Shown: positions 53,263-63,085, counted from the first letter of the stretch. The stretch: 64,000 nt of DNA from Comamonas testosteroni TK102 (GCF_000739375.1 NZ_CP006704.1:4774001-4838000), one strand, 5' to 3'. The notes: a model not told the origin generated them from the sequence alone. Translations and numbers: made by a program.

Positions 53263-54647
53263 CCCTCTGGCCCCTCCGGGGTTCGTCTCCAGCCGCCTCC
53301 CAGGGCCCGGTATAGAGCGATGCTCGCCTGCAGACGCTCCTGACGGATCTGAACGGCCAGATCCCGGCTCTGATAGGCCACACGCTGCACATCCAGCAAG
53401 GTCTGCAGATTGTCCGCTCCGGCCTTGTATCGGCTTTCGGCCAACGAGAGTGCCCTCTGAGCCTGGGCCAGTTCCACGGCCTGGGCCAGCGCCTGCTTCT
53501 CAACACCATCGACCGCATTCAAGGCGGTTTGAACGTCGCCAAAGGCCTGCAGTATGGCTTGGCGGTAGGCAATCACCAGCTCCTGCTTCTGTGCTGCAGC
53601 CAGGTCCCGGTTCGAGGCCAGTCGCCCGGCATCAAAAATCGGCGCCAGGATTCCTGCGGCCAGCGAGGACAGGGGGTTCTCCAGCACCCTGCCCAATGTT
53701 CCGCTCTCGGAGTTCAGGCCTGCGCTCAGCGTCACGCGGGGCAGCATAGCGGCCCTGGCGGCGCCAAGATTGGCATCCGCAGCAAGCAGCAATGCCTCGG
53801 CCTTCGCCATGTCCGGTCTGCGTGTGATCAGATCCACAGGCGCGCCCAAGCCAATGCCCGGCACCTTCAGATTCGAAAGACTCGTCTCGCTCACCGGGTC
53901 CATGGACCATTGCCCCGACAGCAGGGCCAGCACCGCATGCGCGTCAGCCGTCTGTTTACGCAGCGAAGCCAGGGCACGCTGCTGAGCGGCGACCTGGCCG
54001 CGCTGCTGGGCCAGCTCCACGGAGCTTGCCGCCCCGTAGCGGGCCCTGGACTCCACCAGCTTCAGCAGCCGCTCGGAAATCTCGAGATTGAGCCGGGCAA
54101 TCTCAGCGCGCTCACGCAAGCCCACACACTGCAGCCAGGCCTGGGCTATCGAGGCCGTGACCGTCAGACGCACTGTCTCGCGGTCGAAGACGCTGGCCTG
54201 TCTGCCCGACTCGGCCGCATCCCTCAAGGCGCGCTGACGCCCCCAGAAATCCAGCTCGTAACTGCTCGACAGGCCGACCCGCCAGGTGCTGGCGTTTCTT
54301 TCCGTATGACTGTCCAGTGCAGCCGATCTCGTCGCCCCGAAATCCGCATTCACTTCCGGCAAGAGAGCCGCGCCGGCATAAGCGGCTCTGGCCTCCGCCT
54401 GCTGCACCCGCGCCACGGCGGCCGCCACATCCAGGCTCTGGCTTGCGGCCTGCTCGACCAAGGTGCTGAGCTCCGTGCTGCCAAAGCTCTGCCACCAACT
54501 GGTGCTGATTTCCTCGCTGCCAGCGCCCCTCTCCAGAGCCCAGGACTGCGGAATATCCAGAGCCATGGTTCTGGCCTCTTGAGGCGATTGCGTTGTCGCG
54601 CATCCAGCCAAGGCAAGCGACGCCAGGACTGCATTCCATTTGTACAT
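53259..54647 (-). CDS. Outer-membrane efflux lipoprotein (TolC/OpmQ/NodT type)
   Basis: 462 residues with a lipoprotein signal (LASLALAGC, Cys16). Two OEP repeats give the TolC-like channel: first about 60-250 (SLDVAAAVARVQQAEARAAY), second about 260-450 (ARAAMLPRVTLSAGLNSESG, AESRYKAGADNLQTLLDVQR). Start is two bases after the MacB stop. It forms the outer-membrane exit of the efflux pump with the genes at 54650 and 56614. Confidence 0.9.
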   Translation of the reverse strand: MYKWNAVLASLALAGCATTQSPQEARTMALDIPQSWALERGAGSEEISTSWWQSFGSTELSTLVEQAASQSLDVAAAVARVQQAEARAAYAGAALLPEVNADFGATRSAALDSHTERNASTWRVGLSSSYELDFWGRQRALRDAAESGRQASVFDRETVRLTVTASIAQAWLQCVGLRERAEIARLNLEISERLLKLVESRARYGAASSVELAQQRGQVAAQQRALASLRKQTADAHAVLALLSGQWSMDPVSETSLSNLKVPGIGLGAPVDLITRRPDMAKAEALLLAADANLGAARAAMLPRVTLSAGLNSESGTLGRVLENPLSSLAAGILAPIFDAGRLASNRDLAAAQKQELVIAYRQAILQAFGDVQTALNAVDGVEKQALAQAVELAQAQRALSLAESRYKAGADNLQTLLDVQRVAYQSRDLAVQIRQERLQASIALYRALGGGWRRTPEGPEG

Positions 54648-54649
54648 GC

Positions 54650-56629
54650 CTACTCTCCCGCCAATGCTCGCACGGGCTCCAGGCGTGCCGCCGTTCTGGC
54701 CGGCATGAAGCCAAACACCAGACCCGTAAGCACCGCACAGGCAAATGCCCCCAGCATGGCTTTCACCGAAAACACCACGGCTACCCCCGAAACAATCAGC
54801 GCCAGTCCTATGCCCAGCCCCGCAAGCAGGCCTACGGCGCCGCCCACAATGGTCACCATGCTGGCTTCCGTCAGAAACTGGCGCAGGATGTCACGCTGCC
54901 TGGCCCCTACCGCCATGCGGATGCCGATCTCCCTGGTGCGTTCGCGCACCGTCATCAGCATCACGTTCATGACCCCTATGCCTCCGACCACCAGGGACAC
55001 TGCAGCAATCAGCCCCAACATCACGGCCATGCTCTGGCGTGTTGCGGCTTCGGCCTGAATGCGGGCCGCCGCATTGCCGATACCGAAGTCCTCCCGCCCG
55101 CCGTGCCGCGCCAGCAAAAGACTGCGGATGGACTGCTCGGCTTCATGGACCTGCTCCGAGGAGCTGGCCTCCACGACCACGTAATCGGGCTGGGTCTGCG
55201 CCTGATAGACCCTGGCGCGTCCCGACTGATAGGGAATGAAGACCATGTCGTCATAGTCCTGGGCGCCAGAGTCAGCCCCGCGCTCGCTCATGACGCCTAT
55301 GACTTCGAACGCCGAGTTGCCGATGATCAGCTGCAGACCCAGGGGGTTGGCGACCTCGGGAAAGAAATGCCGGTGTGCCTTGTGCCCTATCACCACCAGC
55401 GGAGCCAGATCGCGGTCTTCCACATCGGTGAAGTAGCGACCCTGGGCAACCCTCCAGTGGTGGACCAGCGGCATCTCCTGGCTGGCCGCAAACACATAGA
55501 CCTGCTTGTCGGCCTTGCCATAGCGCACGGTGACGGGGTCTCCGATGACGGGCATCACCCTGCGCACCGAGGACAGCTCCCGCATGGCAGCCAGATCGTC
55601 TTCGGTGATCTGGCCCGCAGGTCCGCCGGTGGCCGGTGGCTTGCTGCCCATGTAGAGAATGGCCGTTCCCATGGTGCCCATCTGCTCGACCACCTTGCGC
55701 CGAGCACCTTCACCGATGGCCAGCATGACGATCGCCGAGGCCACACCGATCACGATGCCCAACAAGGTCAGGCTGGTGCGCACCCGATTCATGCGCATTC
55801 CGCGCCAGGCACTGCGTGCAGCTTCGGAGATTTCAGCGATCCAGGAAATTGCCGACGTTGCGCTGTTGCGCTGCGGCGTCAGCGGCGGCACCTCACCAGG
55901 GGCCTGCTCACCATGCGCAGCACTGTCATTGACGACGCGACCATCGCTGATCTCAATCACACGTCTCGCCTGTGCGGCGACTTCGCGATCATGCGTGATC
56001 ACGATGATGGTGTGTCCCGCATCGGCCAGCTCGCGCAGCAAAGCCATCACCTCGGCGCCGCTATGCGAGTCAAGTGCCCCGGTAGGCTCGTCGGCCAGGA
56101 TGATGTGACCGCCATTCATCAGCGCGCGCGCAATGGACACGCGCTGCTGCTGACCGCCCGAGAGCTGGTTGGGCCGATTGCCCAGGCGCGACCCCAGCCC
56201 CAGGCGCTCGAGCAGCAACTGAGCCCTGAGCATCCGCTGCTCCTTGGGCAAACCTGCGTAGATCGCAGGCATCTGCACATTCTCCGAGGCGCTCTCGCTG
56301 GGAATCAGGTGGTAGCCCTGAAACACGAAACCGAAGGCTTCACGACGCAACCAGGCCAGGGCATCCGAGTCCAGCAAGGACACGTCCCGACCTTGAAACC
56401 GATAGCAACCTTCGCTAGGCTTATCAAGACAGCCCAGGATATTCATCAAGGTGGACTTGCCCGAGCCCGAGCTGCCCACCACGGCCACATACTCGCCTGC
56501 GCGAATATCCAGATCGATGCCATGCAATACGGTCACCGACGGCTGGTCGCCCACACCGCCATAGTGCTTGCGAATGCCACGCAGCGAAATCAGCGCAGCC
56601 TGCTCTATCGCATTCACCATTGCAACCAC
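54650..56629 (-). CDS. macB: MacB-type ABC exporter
   Basis: 659 residues. N-terminal ATPase domain with Walker A GSSGSGKST (52-60), signature LSGGQQQRVSIARAL and Walker B HIILADEPTGALD. A membrane helix near 285 (LTLLGIVIGVASAIVMLAIG) begins the large periplasmic MacB domain, and three C-terminal FtsX-type helices follow. MacB pumps drive substrates from the periplasm through the outer channel. In pseudomonads the close relative PvdT recycles or secretes pyoverdine, and the adjoining iron module suggests a siderophore role here. Met4 (56620) is an alternative start. Confidence 0.92.
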   Translation of the reverse strand: MVAMVNAIEQAALISLRGIRKHYGGVGDQPSVTVLHGIDLDIRAGEYVAVVGSSGSGKSTLMNILGCLDKPSEGCYRFQGRDVSLLDSDALAWLRREAFGFVFQGYHLIPSESASENVQMPAIYAGLPKEQRMLRAQLLLERLGLGSRLGNRPNQLSGGQQQRVSIARALMNGGHIILADEPTGALDSHSGAEVMALLRELADAGHTIIVITHDREVAAQARRVIEISDGRVVNDSAAHGEQAPGEVPPLTPQRNSATSAISWIAEISEAARSAWRGMRMNRVRTSLTLLGIVIGVASAIVMLAIGEGARRKVVEQMGTMGTAILYMGSKPPATGGPAGQITEDDLAAMRELSSVRRVMPVIGDPVTVRYGKADKQVYVFAASQEMPLVHHWRVAQGRYFTDVEDRDLAPLVVIGHKAHRHFFPEVANPLGLQLIIGNSAFEVIGVMSERGADSGAQDYDDMVFIPYQSGRARVYQAQTQPDYVVVEASSSEQVHEAEQSIRSLLLARHGGREDFGIGNAAARIQAEAATRQSMAVMLGLIAAVSLVVGGIGVMNVMLMTVRERTREIGIRMAVGARQRDILRQFLTEASMVTIVGGAVGLLAGLGIGLALIVSGVAVVFSVKAMLGAFACAVLTGLVFGFMPARTAARLEPVRALAGE

Positions 56630-57795
56630 CGCAGGCCCCCGGGAATCAGGGTTTCGCCGACGATGACGCGCTCGCCCTCGGTCACGCCATCGAGCACCTG
56701 CACCTGGTGGCGGCTTCTGACGCCCAGCTTCACGCTGCGCAGCTCAGGCTGGCGTTGGGCCGTCAGCACCCGGACGCTTTGCGACTGCGGCTCCTTCTCC
56801 GACTGAAGCGCTGTCAATGGAACCGTCAAGGCCTGCGACGCACTGCCGGTCACAAAGACCACCTGTGCCGTCATCTGCGGCAACAGTTCAGCATCCTTGT
56901 TGTCCACGTCAAACAATGCCGTATAGGTCACGGCCTTGGTGGCTGCAGCAGGTGTCGCCGCACTGCCCGCTGCGGGCACGACGCTGGCCGGCGGCGCAGG
57001 CAGCACCTGCCGCACCCGGCCATTCCAGCGCCGGGCCTGTTCTTGGCCGGCACTGCCCAGCGTCGTGAAATACACGGGCATATCGGCTCTCACGCGCCGC
57101 ACGTCGGCCTCCGAAACATCGGTCCAGACCGTCATCGCCGTCAGATCGGCAATGCGCAAGATATTGGGCGTCTGATAGGTTGCATTCAGGGTCTGGCCTT
57201 CACGTGCATCGACAGACACCACCGTGCCCGACATGGGGGCATAGATGCGGGTGTAGCCCAGACGCGCCTCATCGGCCTTGAGGCTGGCCTGGGTTTGCTG
57301 CATCTGCGCTTTGAGATGATCGATGCGCGCCGCCGCACCTGCCACCTGGGCTTCGGCAATCTGCACGTCTTCCTGCCTGGTCGCTTCTTCGGATGCCAGC
57401 TGTTGCTGTCGCTTCAACTGCTGTCTGGCAAGCTTCAGCTGCGCCTGCTGCTCGGCGATCTGGGCACGCAGGCTCGCGAGCGACGCTCTTCCCGCATCCA
57501 CGGTGGCGCGCTGCACGCTGGGGTCTATCTCCACCAGCAATGCGCCCTTTTCGACCTGGGCTCCTGGACTGACCAGCAAACGGGTGATCTGACCCGAGAC
57601 CTGCGCCCCTACATCGACATAGGTTCTGGGCTGCAAGGTGCCGATGGCGGTGACCGTGGACTCCACATCCTCACGCTGCACCACAACACTTTGGTACTCC
57701 ACCCTGGGCCGACTTCCCCACCACAGGGCAGTGCCTGCAGCACAGACCAGCAGCAGCCCGAGGCCGCCCCAGCGTTTGACTTGTCCCACCTTCAT
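56614..57795 (-). CDS. macA: MacA-type periplasmic adaptor
   Basis: 393 residues from ATG 57795 (MKVGQVKRWGGLGLLLVC); a longer upstream frame is Trp- and Cys-rich and not coding. One N-terminal membrane anchor, a biotinyl-lipoyl domain (VGAQVSGQITRLLVSPGAQV), a long coiled coil (about 100-190, Gln-rich), the second lipoyl half (YAPMSGTVVSVDAREGQTL) and the beta-barrel. It links MacB to the outer channel and overlaps the macB start. Confidence 0.92.
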   Translation of the reverse strand: MKVGQVKRWGGLGLLLVCAAGTALWWGSRPRVEYQSVVVQREDVESTVTAIGTLQPRTYVDVGAQVSGQITRLLVSPGAQVEKGALLVEIDPSVQRATVDAGRASLASLRAQIAEQQAQLKLARQQLKRQQQLASEEATRQEDVQIAEAQVAGAAARIDHLKAQMQQTQASLKADEARLGYTRIYAPMSGTVVSVDAREGQTLNATYQTPNILRIADLTAMTVWTDVSEADVRRVRADMPVYFTTLGSAGQEQARRWNGRVRQVLPAPPASVVPAAGSAATPAAATKAVTYTALFDVDNKDAELLPQMTAQVVFVTGSASQALTVPLTALQSEKEPQSQSVRVLTAQRQPELRSVKLGVRSRHQVQVLDGVTEGERVIVGETLIPGGLRWLQW

Positions 57796-57904
57796 CAAGC
57801 TTGCACTCTCCAGAAAACAATTTGCAATCGCTGCCGAAACCCGTGACCAAGAAACGAGTCGCGGCGATTGAAGATAAGAAGCCGTTCGGGCTTCAAGGAT
57901 TTGG

Positions 57905-58246
57905 TCACCAAAAGCAGCTGGCCGCGACCGCCAGCACCGCCACGGTGGCAGCCAGTACCAGGTAGCGAGCCGACCCCAGCAATCCCACGACCGTGGCGAG
58001 TGCTCCCAGACTCCAGAACCCCAGCACGAGCACGCTGCCAACCGTTGCGCTCCAGCCGCGCATGGCAGGCAGACAGACGGCCAGCAAAAGCATTGCTCCC
58101 AGCACACGCAGCGCCGTGCGATGCGCTGCCGGCACCTCGTCCAGCGGTCTCAGTTGTGCGTAATGGCGATCCATGGCAAAAGCCAGAGCCGTCATGCCTC
58201 CTATCGAAAGAGCAAGCGCCTGCAATGATGACTGCCACAGGCTCAT
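57905..58246 (-). CDS. DUF3325-like membrane protein, module 3
   Basis: 113 residues, four membrane helices. Weaker likeness to the module 1 and 2 proteins, but the same core order (LSIGGMTALAFAMDRHYAQ near the start, LLLAVCLPAMRGWSATVGSV in the middle). Overlaps the PepSY stop by four bases. Unknown function; 109 bases lie between it and macA. Confidence 0.75.
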   Translation of the reverse strand: MSLWQSSLQALALSIGGMTALAFAMDRHYAQLRPLDEVPAAHRTALRVLGAMLLLAVCLPAMRGWSATVGSVLVLGFWSLGALATVVGLLGSARYLVLAATVAVLAVAASCFW

Positions 58247-59970
58247 GGCAGACTCTCTTTCCGCACTGCACCGGGATCCACGGCAACGGCCAGGTTCTGG
58301 GATGTCTCAGCGGGCTTCTGTTTTCGCACAGCTTTGAAGCTTTCGGCCCTGCGCATCCAGGCCCAGGCTGCAGCTGCAGCCGCAGCCACCCCGACAGCCA
58401 GAGAAAAAATCTCCACCCCTGCGCTTTCCCAGTCACCTTCCTGAAGATAGGCAGCCAGGTGATCGCCGGTCGTCACGAAGCTCAGCACCGGCAACAGAAG
58501 ACAAAGCACCGCCAGCGCCGCCATCTGATCACGCCAGGCCATGGACGGCGACCTCAGCAGTGCGTGCATGAGCGCCAGCATCCAAAGCGCAAAGAACACC
58601 GCCAGCTCCCATCTGGAGCGCAGCGGCATCTCGACGGGCAGCAAACGGTTGGCCCACAAGAAACCCACGCAGGCGATACCCAGCCCCGCAATCGCTGCCA
58701 CATTCGCGGCTTCGATCATCCGGTAGACCATGGAGGTGCTGGCACCAAACTCTCCCTGGTGTTTGGCGCGCCGCTTGACCATGAAGAGGATCGCCCCCGT
58801 GGCCATCATGGCGCTGCCAGCCAGGCCACAGACAAAGTAAAGCCACTTCAGCGGCAGCCCGCCATATGTCGCCATATGCAGCCCGCCGATCACCGATTGC
58901 GTGAGCGCGGCCGCTCCGCCATCCACGCCACCCGGCAGGCGCAGCTGCTGCAGCTCTGCGGTGGCAGCCGAGAACATGGCCATGCCGCTGGTGGGACTGA
59001 GACGCTTGCTCAGATCATCGGCATCATTCCAGCCATAGACACCGATACGCGCAGCAGCATCTCCGGGGTAGTCGATCACCACAGCCCGCACAGGCTGTCC
59101 GATCAAGGCCTGCCCGCGCAGCACGAAAGACTCCAGATCCGGCACCGGCATGGCTTGCCCCGAGCGCTGTGGCTTGCCTGGTTCATTCAGCGCCACCTGA
59201 AAAGACTTGAGGGCTTCGGCACTGCTGCCGAAGTAGGCCGCAATACCGGCAGGCATGAAGGTCGAGCACGATATGGCGATACCTGTGTAGGCGATCATGA
59301 ACTGGAAAGGCAAAGTCAGCACCGCCACGGCGTTGTGCATGTCCAGCCAGCTTCTCTGTCCTTTGCGGGCGCGGAAGGTGAAGAAGTCCTTGAAGATTCG
59401 TCGATGGGTAATCACTCCGCTGACCAGCGCCACCAGCATGGCAAGCGCGGCGATGCCCACAATCCAGAGTCCGAGCTGTCCTGCATGCAGCTGGTAGTGG
59501 AAGTCCACAAAATGATGACCTCCCAATGTCTGGCGCACCTTGGGAGCTTCAGAGGCGTCCATGGCGCTGCCGGACTTCGGATCCAGCTGGGCCGCCGCAT
59601 ACTGCCCCTCGCGATCGAACCAGTAGACGCGCAAATCCCCGCCCCCTTTGGAGTCTGCAGGCCAGAGCTCCCACATGTCTGCACCAGGGTGTTGCCGCTC
59701 CATGTATGCCATGCCCCATTGCAGACGCTGACTCAGGGAAGCCTGTGCTTGCGGCACAGTGCCTGCCTGCCTGGCCTCGGCTCGCTCATGGGCATGATGC
59801 TCAGGGGTCATCCAATGGGTGATGGGCTCTTCGAAGACGGCCAGCGTACCCGTCAGAAAAACGGCATACAGCAGCCAGGAGAACCATAGGCCACACCAGG
59901 TATGCAACCATGCCTGGGCCTGACGGAAGCTGCCTTTGCCTGCACCCGATTGCTTCTTTGCCGGCTGCAT
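58243..59970 (-). CDS. PepSY-domain iron-regulated membrane protein, module 3
   Basis: 575 residues from ATG 59970; the frame is open further upstream but lacks likeness. First helix QAWLHTWCGLWFSWLLYAVF, periplasmic PepSY region, the typical THRRIFKDFFTFRARKGQRS and LDMHNAVAVLTLPFQF patch, and a C-terminal helix group with an Ala-rich last helix. More distant from the other two PepSY proteins than they are from each other. Its place in the receptor operon supports a role in ferri-siderophore handling. Confidence 0.87.
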   Translation of the reverse strand: MQPAKKQSGAGKGSFRQAQAWLHTWCGLWFSWLLYAVFLTGTLAVFEEPITHWMTPEHHAHERAEARQAGTVPQAQASLSQRLQWGMAYMERQHPGADMWELWPADSKGGGDLRVYWFDREGQYAAAQLDPKSGSAMDASEAPKVRQTLGGHHFVDFHYQLHAGQLGLWIVGIAALAMLVALVSGVITHRRIFKDFFTFRARKGQRSWLDMHNAVAVLTLPFQFMIAYTGIAISCSTFMPAGIAAYFGSSAEALKSFQVALNEPGKPQRSGQAMPVPDLESFVLRGQALIGQPVRAVVIDYPGDAAARIGVYGWNDADDLSKRLSPTSGMAMFSAATAELQQLRLPGGVDGGAAALTQSVIGGLHMATYGGLPLKWLYFVCGLAGSAMMATGAILFMVKRRAKHQGEFGASTSMVYRMIEAANVAAIAGLGIACVGFLWANRLLPVEMPLRSRWELAVFFALWMLALMHALLRSPSMAWRDQMAALAVLCLLLPVLSFVTTGDHLAAYLQEGDWESAGVEIFSLAVGVAAAAAAAWAWMRRAESFKAVRKQKPAETSQNLAVAVDPGAVRKESLP

Positions 59971-60269
59971 CAGCGTGCCTTCAGGAAGATCAGGGCTGCA
60001 GTGGCTGCAAGCATGGCGAGAATCAGAACGAGCAGCACGCCCCAGATCCGACGCGGCGATACCGGGCTGAAGGCCCCGATCACCACCGCCACATACCAAA
60101 GCCAGCTGGACTGCATGCCGCCCACCATGGTTTCGACACGGGATTGGCTCATGGCGCCGCACAAGACCACCCAGGCGCTGGAGACGGCATAGCCTCCCAG
60201 CACCGCAGCCGTCAAACGCGCCCCCAGAGCCCAGCCGGCGTGCAAATCATCGGATTGCGACATTGCCAC
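59970..60269 (-). CDS. DUF3649-like small membrane protein, module 3
   Basis: 99 residues with three membrane helices (LTAAVLGGYAVSSAWVVLCG and two more); Met3 (60263) is an alternative start. It takes the same place as DUF3649 in modules 1 and 2, between receptor and PepSY genes, and keeps a G-G-Y motif in the first helix. It overlaps the PepSY start by one base. Confidence 0.72.
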   Translation of the reverse strand: MAMSQSDDLHAGWALGARLTAAVLGGYAVSSAWVVLCGAMSQSRVETMVGGMQSSWLWYVAVVIGAFSPVSPRRIWGVLLVLILAMLAATAALIFLKAR

Positions 60270-60275
60270 GCCTCG

Positions 60276-62498
60276 TCAGAAACGGCCCTTGAGCAACACG
60301 GTAACCGTACGCTTTTCGCCGTAGAAGTTGCCGTAGCCCGCATAACCAACTGTGCTGTAGTAGGTCTTGTCAAACAGGTTGCCGACATTCACGGCTACGC
60401 TCCAGTCCTTGTTGAACGCATAGGCAGCACGTGCAGACCAGACGGCGTAGCCCGGGGAAGTGAAGTTGTAAGGCGTCCAGGCTCCGTCATAACGGCCCGT
60501 AGCCGGGTTGTAAGCGCTGATGCCCGAAGCCCGGTAATTCGAGCTCTGCGCCACCACACCGCCGCCCACGCTCCAGCCGCGCAAGTCGCCGCTCAAGCGA
60601 TAGTCCGCCCAGGCCTTGAACAGATGGCGCGGCGTGACCGTGCTGAACTGGGCGCTGTCCTTGCGTCTGTCTTCGTTGCTGTTGTAGGTATAGCCCACAG
60701 CCAGCTGCAGATTGGGAGTGATTCGCCCCGTCATCTCAAGATCGATGCCCTGGCTCAGCTTGAAGCCGTCGCGGAAGTAGCAGCAACCGCCGCGCCAATC
60801 GGTCTGGGGGTAAGCGGGGTCGTAAACGGCTTCGCCTTTCTTGTCGGTACGAAACAATGCCGCACTGGCGATCAGATTGGGGGTCAGCTCGCTTTTGACA
60901 CCCAGCTCGTAGGTACGGCCACGCACCGGATCCAGCGGCGTTCCAGGCAGCGGTGCTGAGAACTTTCCGGCCTGAGACTGATAGATCTCGGCGGTGCTGA
61001 AATACAGATTGGTGGACTTGGTCAGCTCATGCATCAGCCCCATATAGGGCACAAAGACATTCGACTCCCGGCTGCTGGCCGTGAGCGCGCCATTCATGTC
61101 GTGCTGGGTATTGCGATCCTGCAGCACATAGCGTCCGCCCAAAACCACGGACCAGCGCTCAACGGGACGCAGGCGAATAGAGCCATAGAGGCCGCTCTTT
61201 TGCGTTTTTGCCTGCGAGCCGCTGGTCCAGTCACCGAGCGGATAGCCCGGGTCTTGCGGTGGAATCCGGTTGAAGACGTCGGCCGGCCCCACTCTCGGCC
61301 ACAGGCTCCGATAGGTATTGCTGTTTCGGTGCTGATCGAAACCAAGGATCACATCGTGCCGTTGACCGAAGGCATCGAAGCCACCCTGCAAATTGATGTC
61401 GAAGCTGGTTTCACGCTCGCGTGACCTGGCTTGATGAATCCACCAGTCAGCCCCCTGCAGCGTGATGGGATCTGGCGAACTCTCAATCTCCGCGCCGTTC
61501 ACGCCTTCATTGAAGCGGGTGTGCCTTAGCTGGGTCTTGAGAAGCCAGTCGTTGCCGAGCTGCTGCTCCAGCTTGGCAAAGACCGTGGTGTTTTCGCGAT
61601 TGATCCAGTTCCAGGGCGCGCCAAAGTTGGTATTGCGCGCAAAGCCGATATCACTGCCGTCCGCATAGCGCGGCAGGCTGGCATTGAAGCCCGTATTTCT
61701 ATCTTTCTGATAGCTGGCACCCAGTGTGGCGACTGTGCTGGACGTCAGGTCCATCTCCAGCGCCCCATACAGCATCTGCCGCTTGAGCGTGGAGGGCGTG
61801 GCCATTTCCTTGCGGTCATGGTTCACGGCCACGAAACGGCCGCGCAGAGTTCCGCTTTCGTTCAACGCGCCCGTGGTGTCCAGCTCGGCGCGGTAGTTGC
61901 TCATGGTTCCGCCGGAAAGCAGAACCTGCGTCTGACGCTTGGCCTGGGGCCTTTTGTAGGTGAAGTTCAGAACTCCGCCTGCCTCGCCCGCGCCGAACAG
62001 ACCGTCGGCCCCGCGCAGCACACTGACGCTGTCAAACTGCGCCATGTCCAGACTGCGGCTGCCTGAACGAGAGGAGCTGGCAGCACCGCCATCAAAGCGG
62101 AAGTTGGTGATGTTCATGCCGCGGGACAGATAGGTGGTGTCCAGCCAGGTCTCTTCGCGCGTGATCCCGGTGGTGTAGTTCATCACATCATCGAGCGTGC
62201 GCATGGCCTGATCGTCCATTCGCTGTCGGGTCACCACCGTCACCGACTGCGGAACCTCGCGCAGAGACTGCGCCGCTTTGCCGACTTCCACCGCGCTTGG
62301 CACATAGGAGTCACTCGACTCCCCATAGACATTGGGAACGGCCTTCTCCTGCACGGTCACTTCCGCAAGTGTCGATCCAGCATCCTCCTGTGCATGACCG
62401 ATACCGGGCAGCAGGCAGAGCACACTGACTGCCACAGCCGTGGCGTGAAGACGAAATGGCAAAGCCCCGGCTACGGGGCAAAACGAGCGTTCCAGCAT
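60276..62498 (-). CDS. TonB-dependent siderophore receptor without signalling domain, module 3
   Basis: 740 residues. Signal peptide to about GHAQ (residue 36), then directly the TonB box region (LAEVTVQEKAVPN), plug (LREVPQSVTVVTRQRMDDQA, SVLRGADGLFGAGEAGGVLN) and barrel ending TVLLKGRF. There is no STN domain and no sigma/FecR pair nearby, so it is probably regulated by Fur alone. The plug motifs are of the siderophore receptor class (FhuE/PupB-like). It heads the operon that runs on to the PepSY and perhaps MacAB genes. Confidence 0.92.
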   Translation of the reverse strand: MLERSFCPVAGALPFRLHATAVAVSVLCLLPGIGHAQEDAGSTLAEVTVQEKAVPNVYGESSDSYVPSAVEVGKAAQSLREVPQSVTVVTRQRMDDQAMRTLDDVMNYTTGITREETWLDTTYLSRGMNITNFRFDGGAASSSRSGSRSLDMAQFDSVSVLRGADGLFGAGEAGGVLNFTYKRPQAKRQTQVLLSGGTMSNYRAELDTTGALNESGTLRGRFVAVNHDRKEMATPSTLKRQMLYGALEMDLTSSTVATLGASYQKDRNTGFNASLPRYADGSDIGFARNTNFGAPWNWINRENTTVFAKLEQQLGNDWLLKTQLRHTRFNEGVNGAEIESSPDPITLQGADWWIHQARSRERETSFDINLQGGFDAFGQRHDVILGFDQHRNSNTYRSLWPRVGPADVFNRIPPQDPGYPLGDWTSGSQAKTQKSGLYGSIRLRPVERWSVVLGGRYVLQDRNTQHDMNGALTASSRESNVFVPYMGLMHELTKSTNLYFSTAEIYQSQAGKFSAPLPGTPLDPVRGRTYELGVKSELTPNLIASAALFRTDKKGEAVYDPAYPQTDWRGGCCYFRDGFKLSQGIDLEMTGRITPNLQLAVGYTYNSNEDRRKDSAQFSTVTPRHLFKAWADYRLSGDLRGWSVGGGVVAQSSNYRASGISAYNPATGRYDGAWTPYNFTSPGYAVWSARAAYAFNKDWSVAVNVGNLFDKTYYSTVGYAGYGNFYGEKRTVTVLLKGRF

Positions 62499-62608
62499 GA
62501 GCGTAAAAAAACAAACCTGGGTGTTCTCTTCAGGCAGGGAATGCCGAAGAACCTATGACGCTGTGGCTGGAACGGAGAGATCGTATACGGGCTGGCAGCA
62601 ATGAACAG

Positions 62609-62627
62609 AACGAGAATCACTCTCAAT
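62609..62627. promoter_or_regulatory. Probable Fur box before receptor 3
   Basis: AACGAGAATCACTCTCAAT on the plus strand (ATTGAGAGTGATTCTCGTT on the coding side) is a near-palindromic GAGAATnnnTCTC-type Fur box, about 110 bases before the receptor ATG. Confidence 0.7.
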
Positions 62628-62967
62628 CCCATTTGCGCGCAGATTGTAAAGCTCAGGTAAAAAAAATTGCCACTGTTTTGTAAAACGACAGCACCTGTCT
62701 CTGCAGACCATATCGTGGCGCATCTGCCAGCCTGTTGCCTGGCTCATGTCCGGGCTGATGCTATCCACACCGGGCATCAAGCCGGCTGCGGTGCAGTAAC
62801 AAGGCGGTCAGGCGCTGCGTGGCGACTCGCCGAGCGGCTTCCGATTGAAAAGTGGACTTTGCGAAGCGCCCCGTGCTTCTGGCGCATGGAAGACACACGG
62901 CATGAGCGTCACTCAATGGCTGTAGCAGGCCCTCTTCCAAAGAGGGCAGTGCGCATCGAGCACAAAG

Positions 62968-63003
62968 AAAAAGCCCCGGCTGCATGAACAACCGGGGCTT
63001 TTA
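62968..63003. terminator. Terminator of the tRNA-Gln gene
   Basis: AAAAAGCCCCGG and CCGGGGCTTTT form a strong GC stem with A- and T-runs on the two sides, directly after the tRNA on the minus strand. It could also stop rightward transcription. Confidence 0.85.
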
Positions 63004-63008
63004 TATCT

Positions 63009-63085
63009 TGGCAGGGGAAGAAGGATTCGAACCTTCGCATGCTGGAATCAAAATCCAGTGCCTTAACCAGCTTGGCGACTCCCCT
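63009..63085 (-). tRNA. tRNA-Gln (anticodon TTG)
   Basis: 77 bases on the minus strand fold as a cloverleaf: acceptor AGGGGAG paired to the 3' side, D-arm with CTGGTTAAGGC, anticodon stem CTGGA/TCCAG with loop TTTTGAT (anticodon TTG), T-arm GAAGGTTCGAATCCTTC, discriminator G and an encoded CCA at 63009-63011. Followed by a strong terminator. Confidence 0.95.

Noticed and set aside
54593..56806. 737-codon open frame on the plus strand
   Set aside because: It is antisense to macB, a clear ABC exporter gene; its product is His/Arg/Gly-rich without any domain. High GC content leaves the opposite strand open.
57868..59889. 673-codon open frame on the plus strand
   Set aside because: Antisense to the PepSY and DUF3325 genes of module 3, with biased composition.
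63009..63085. tRNA-Gln as attachment site of an island in this window
   Set aside because: No integrase, no repeat of the tRNA 3' end and no IS was found next to it; the neighbours look like core genes.
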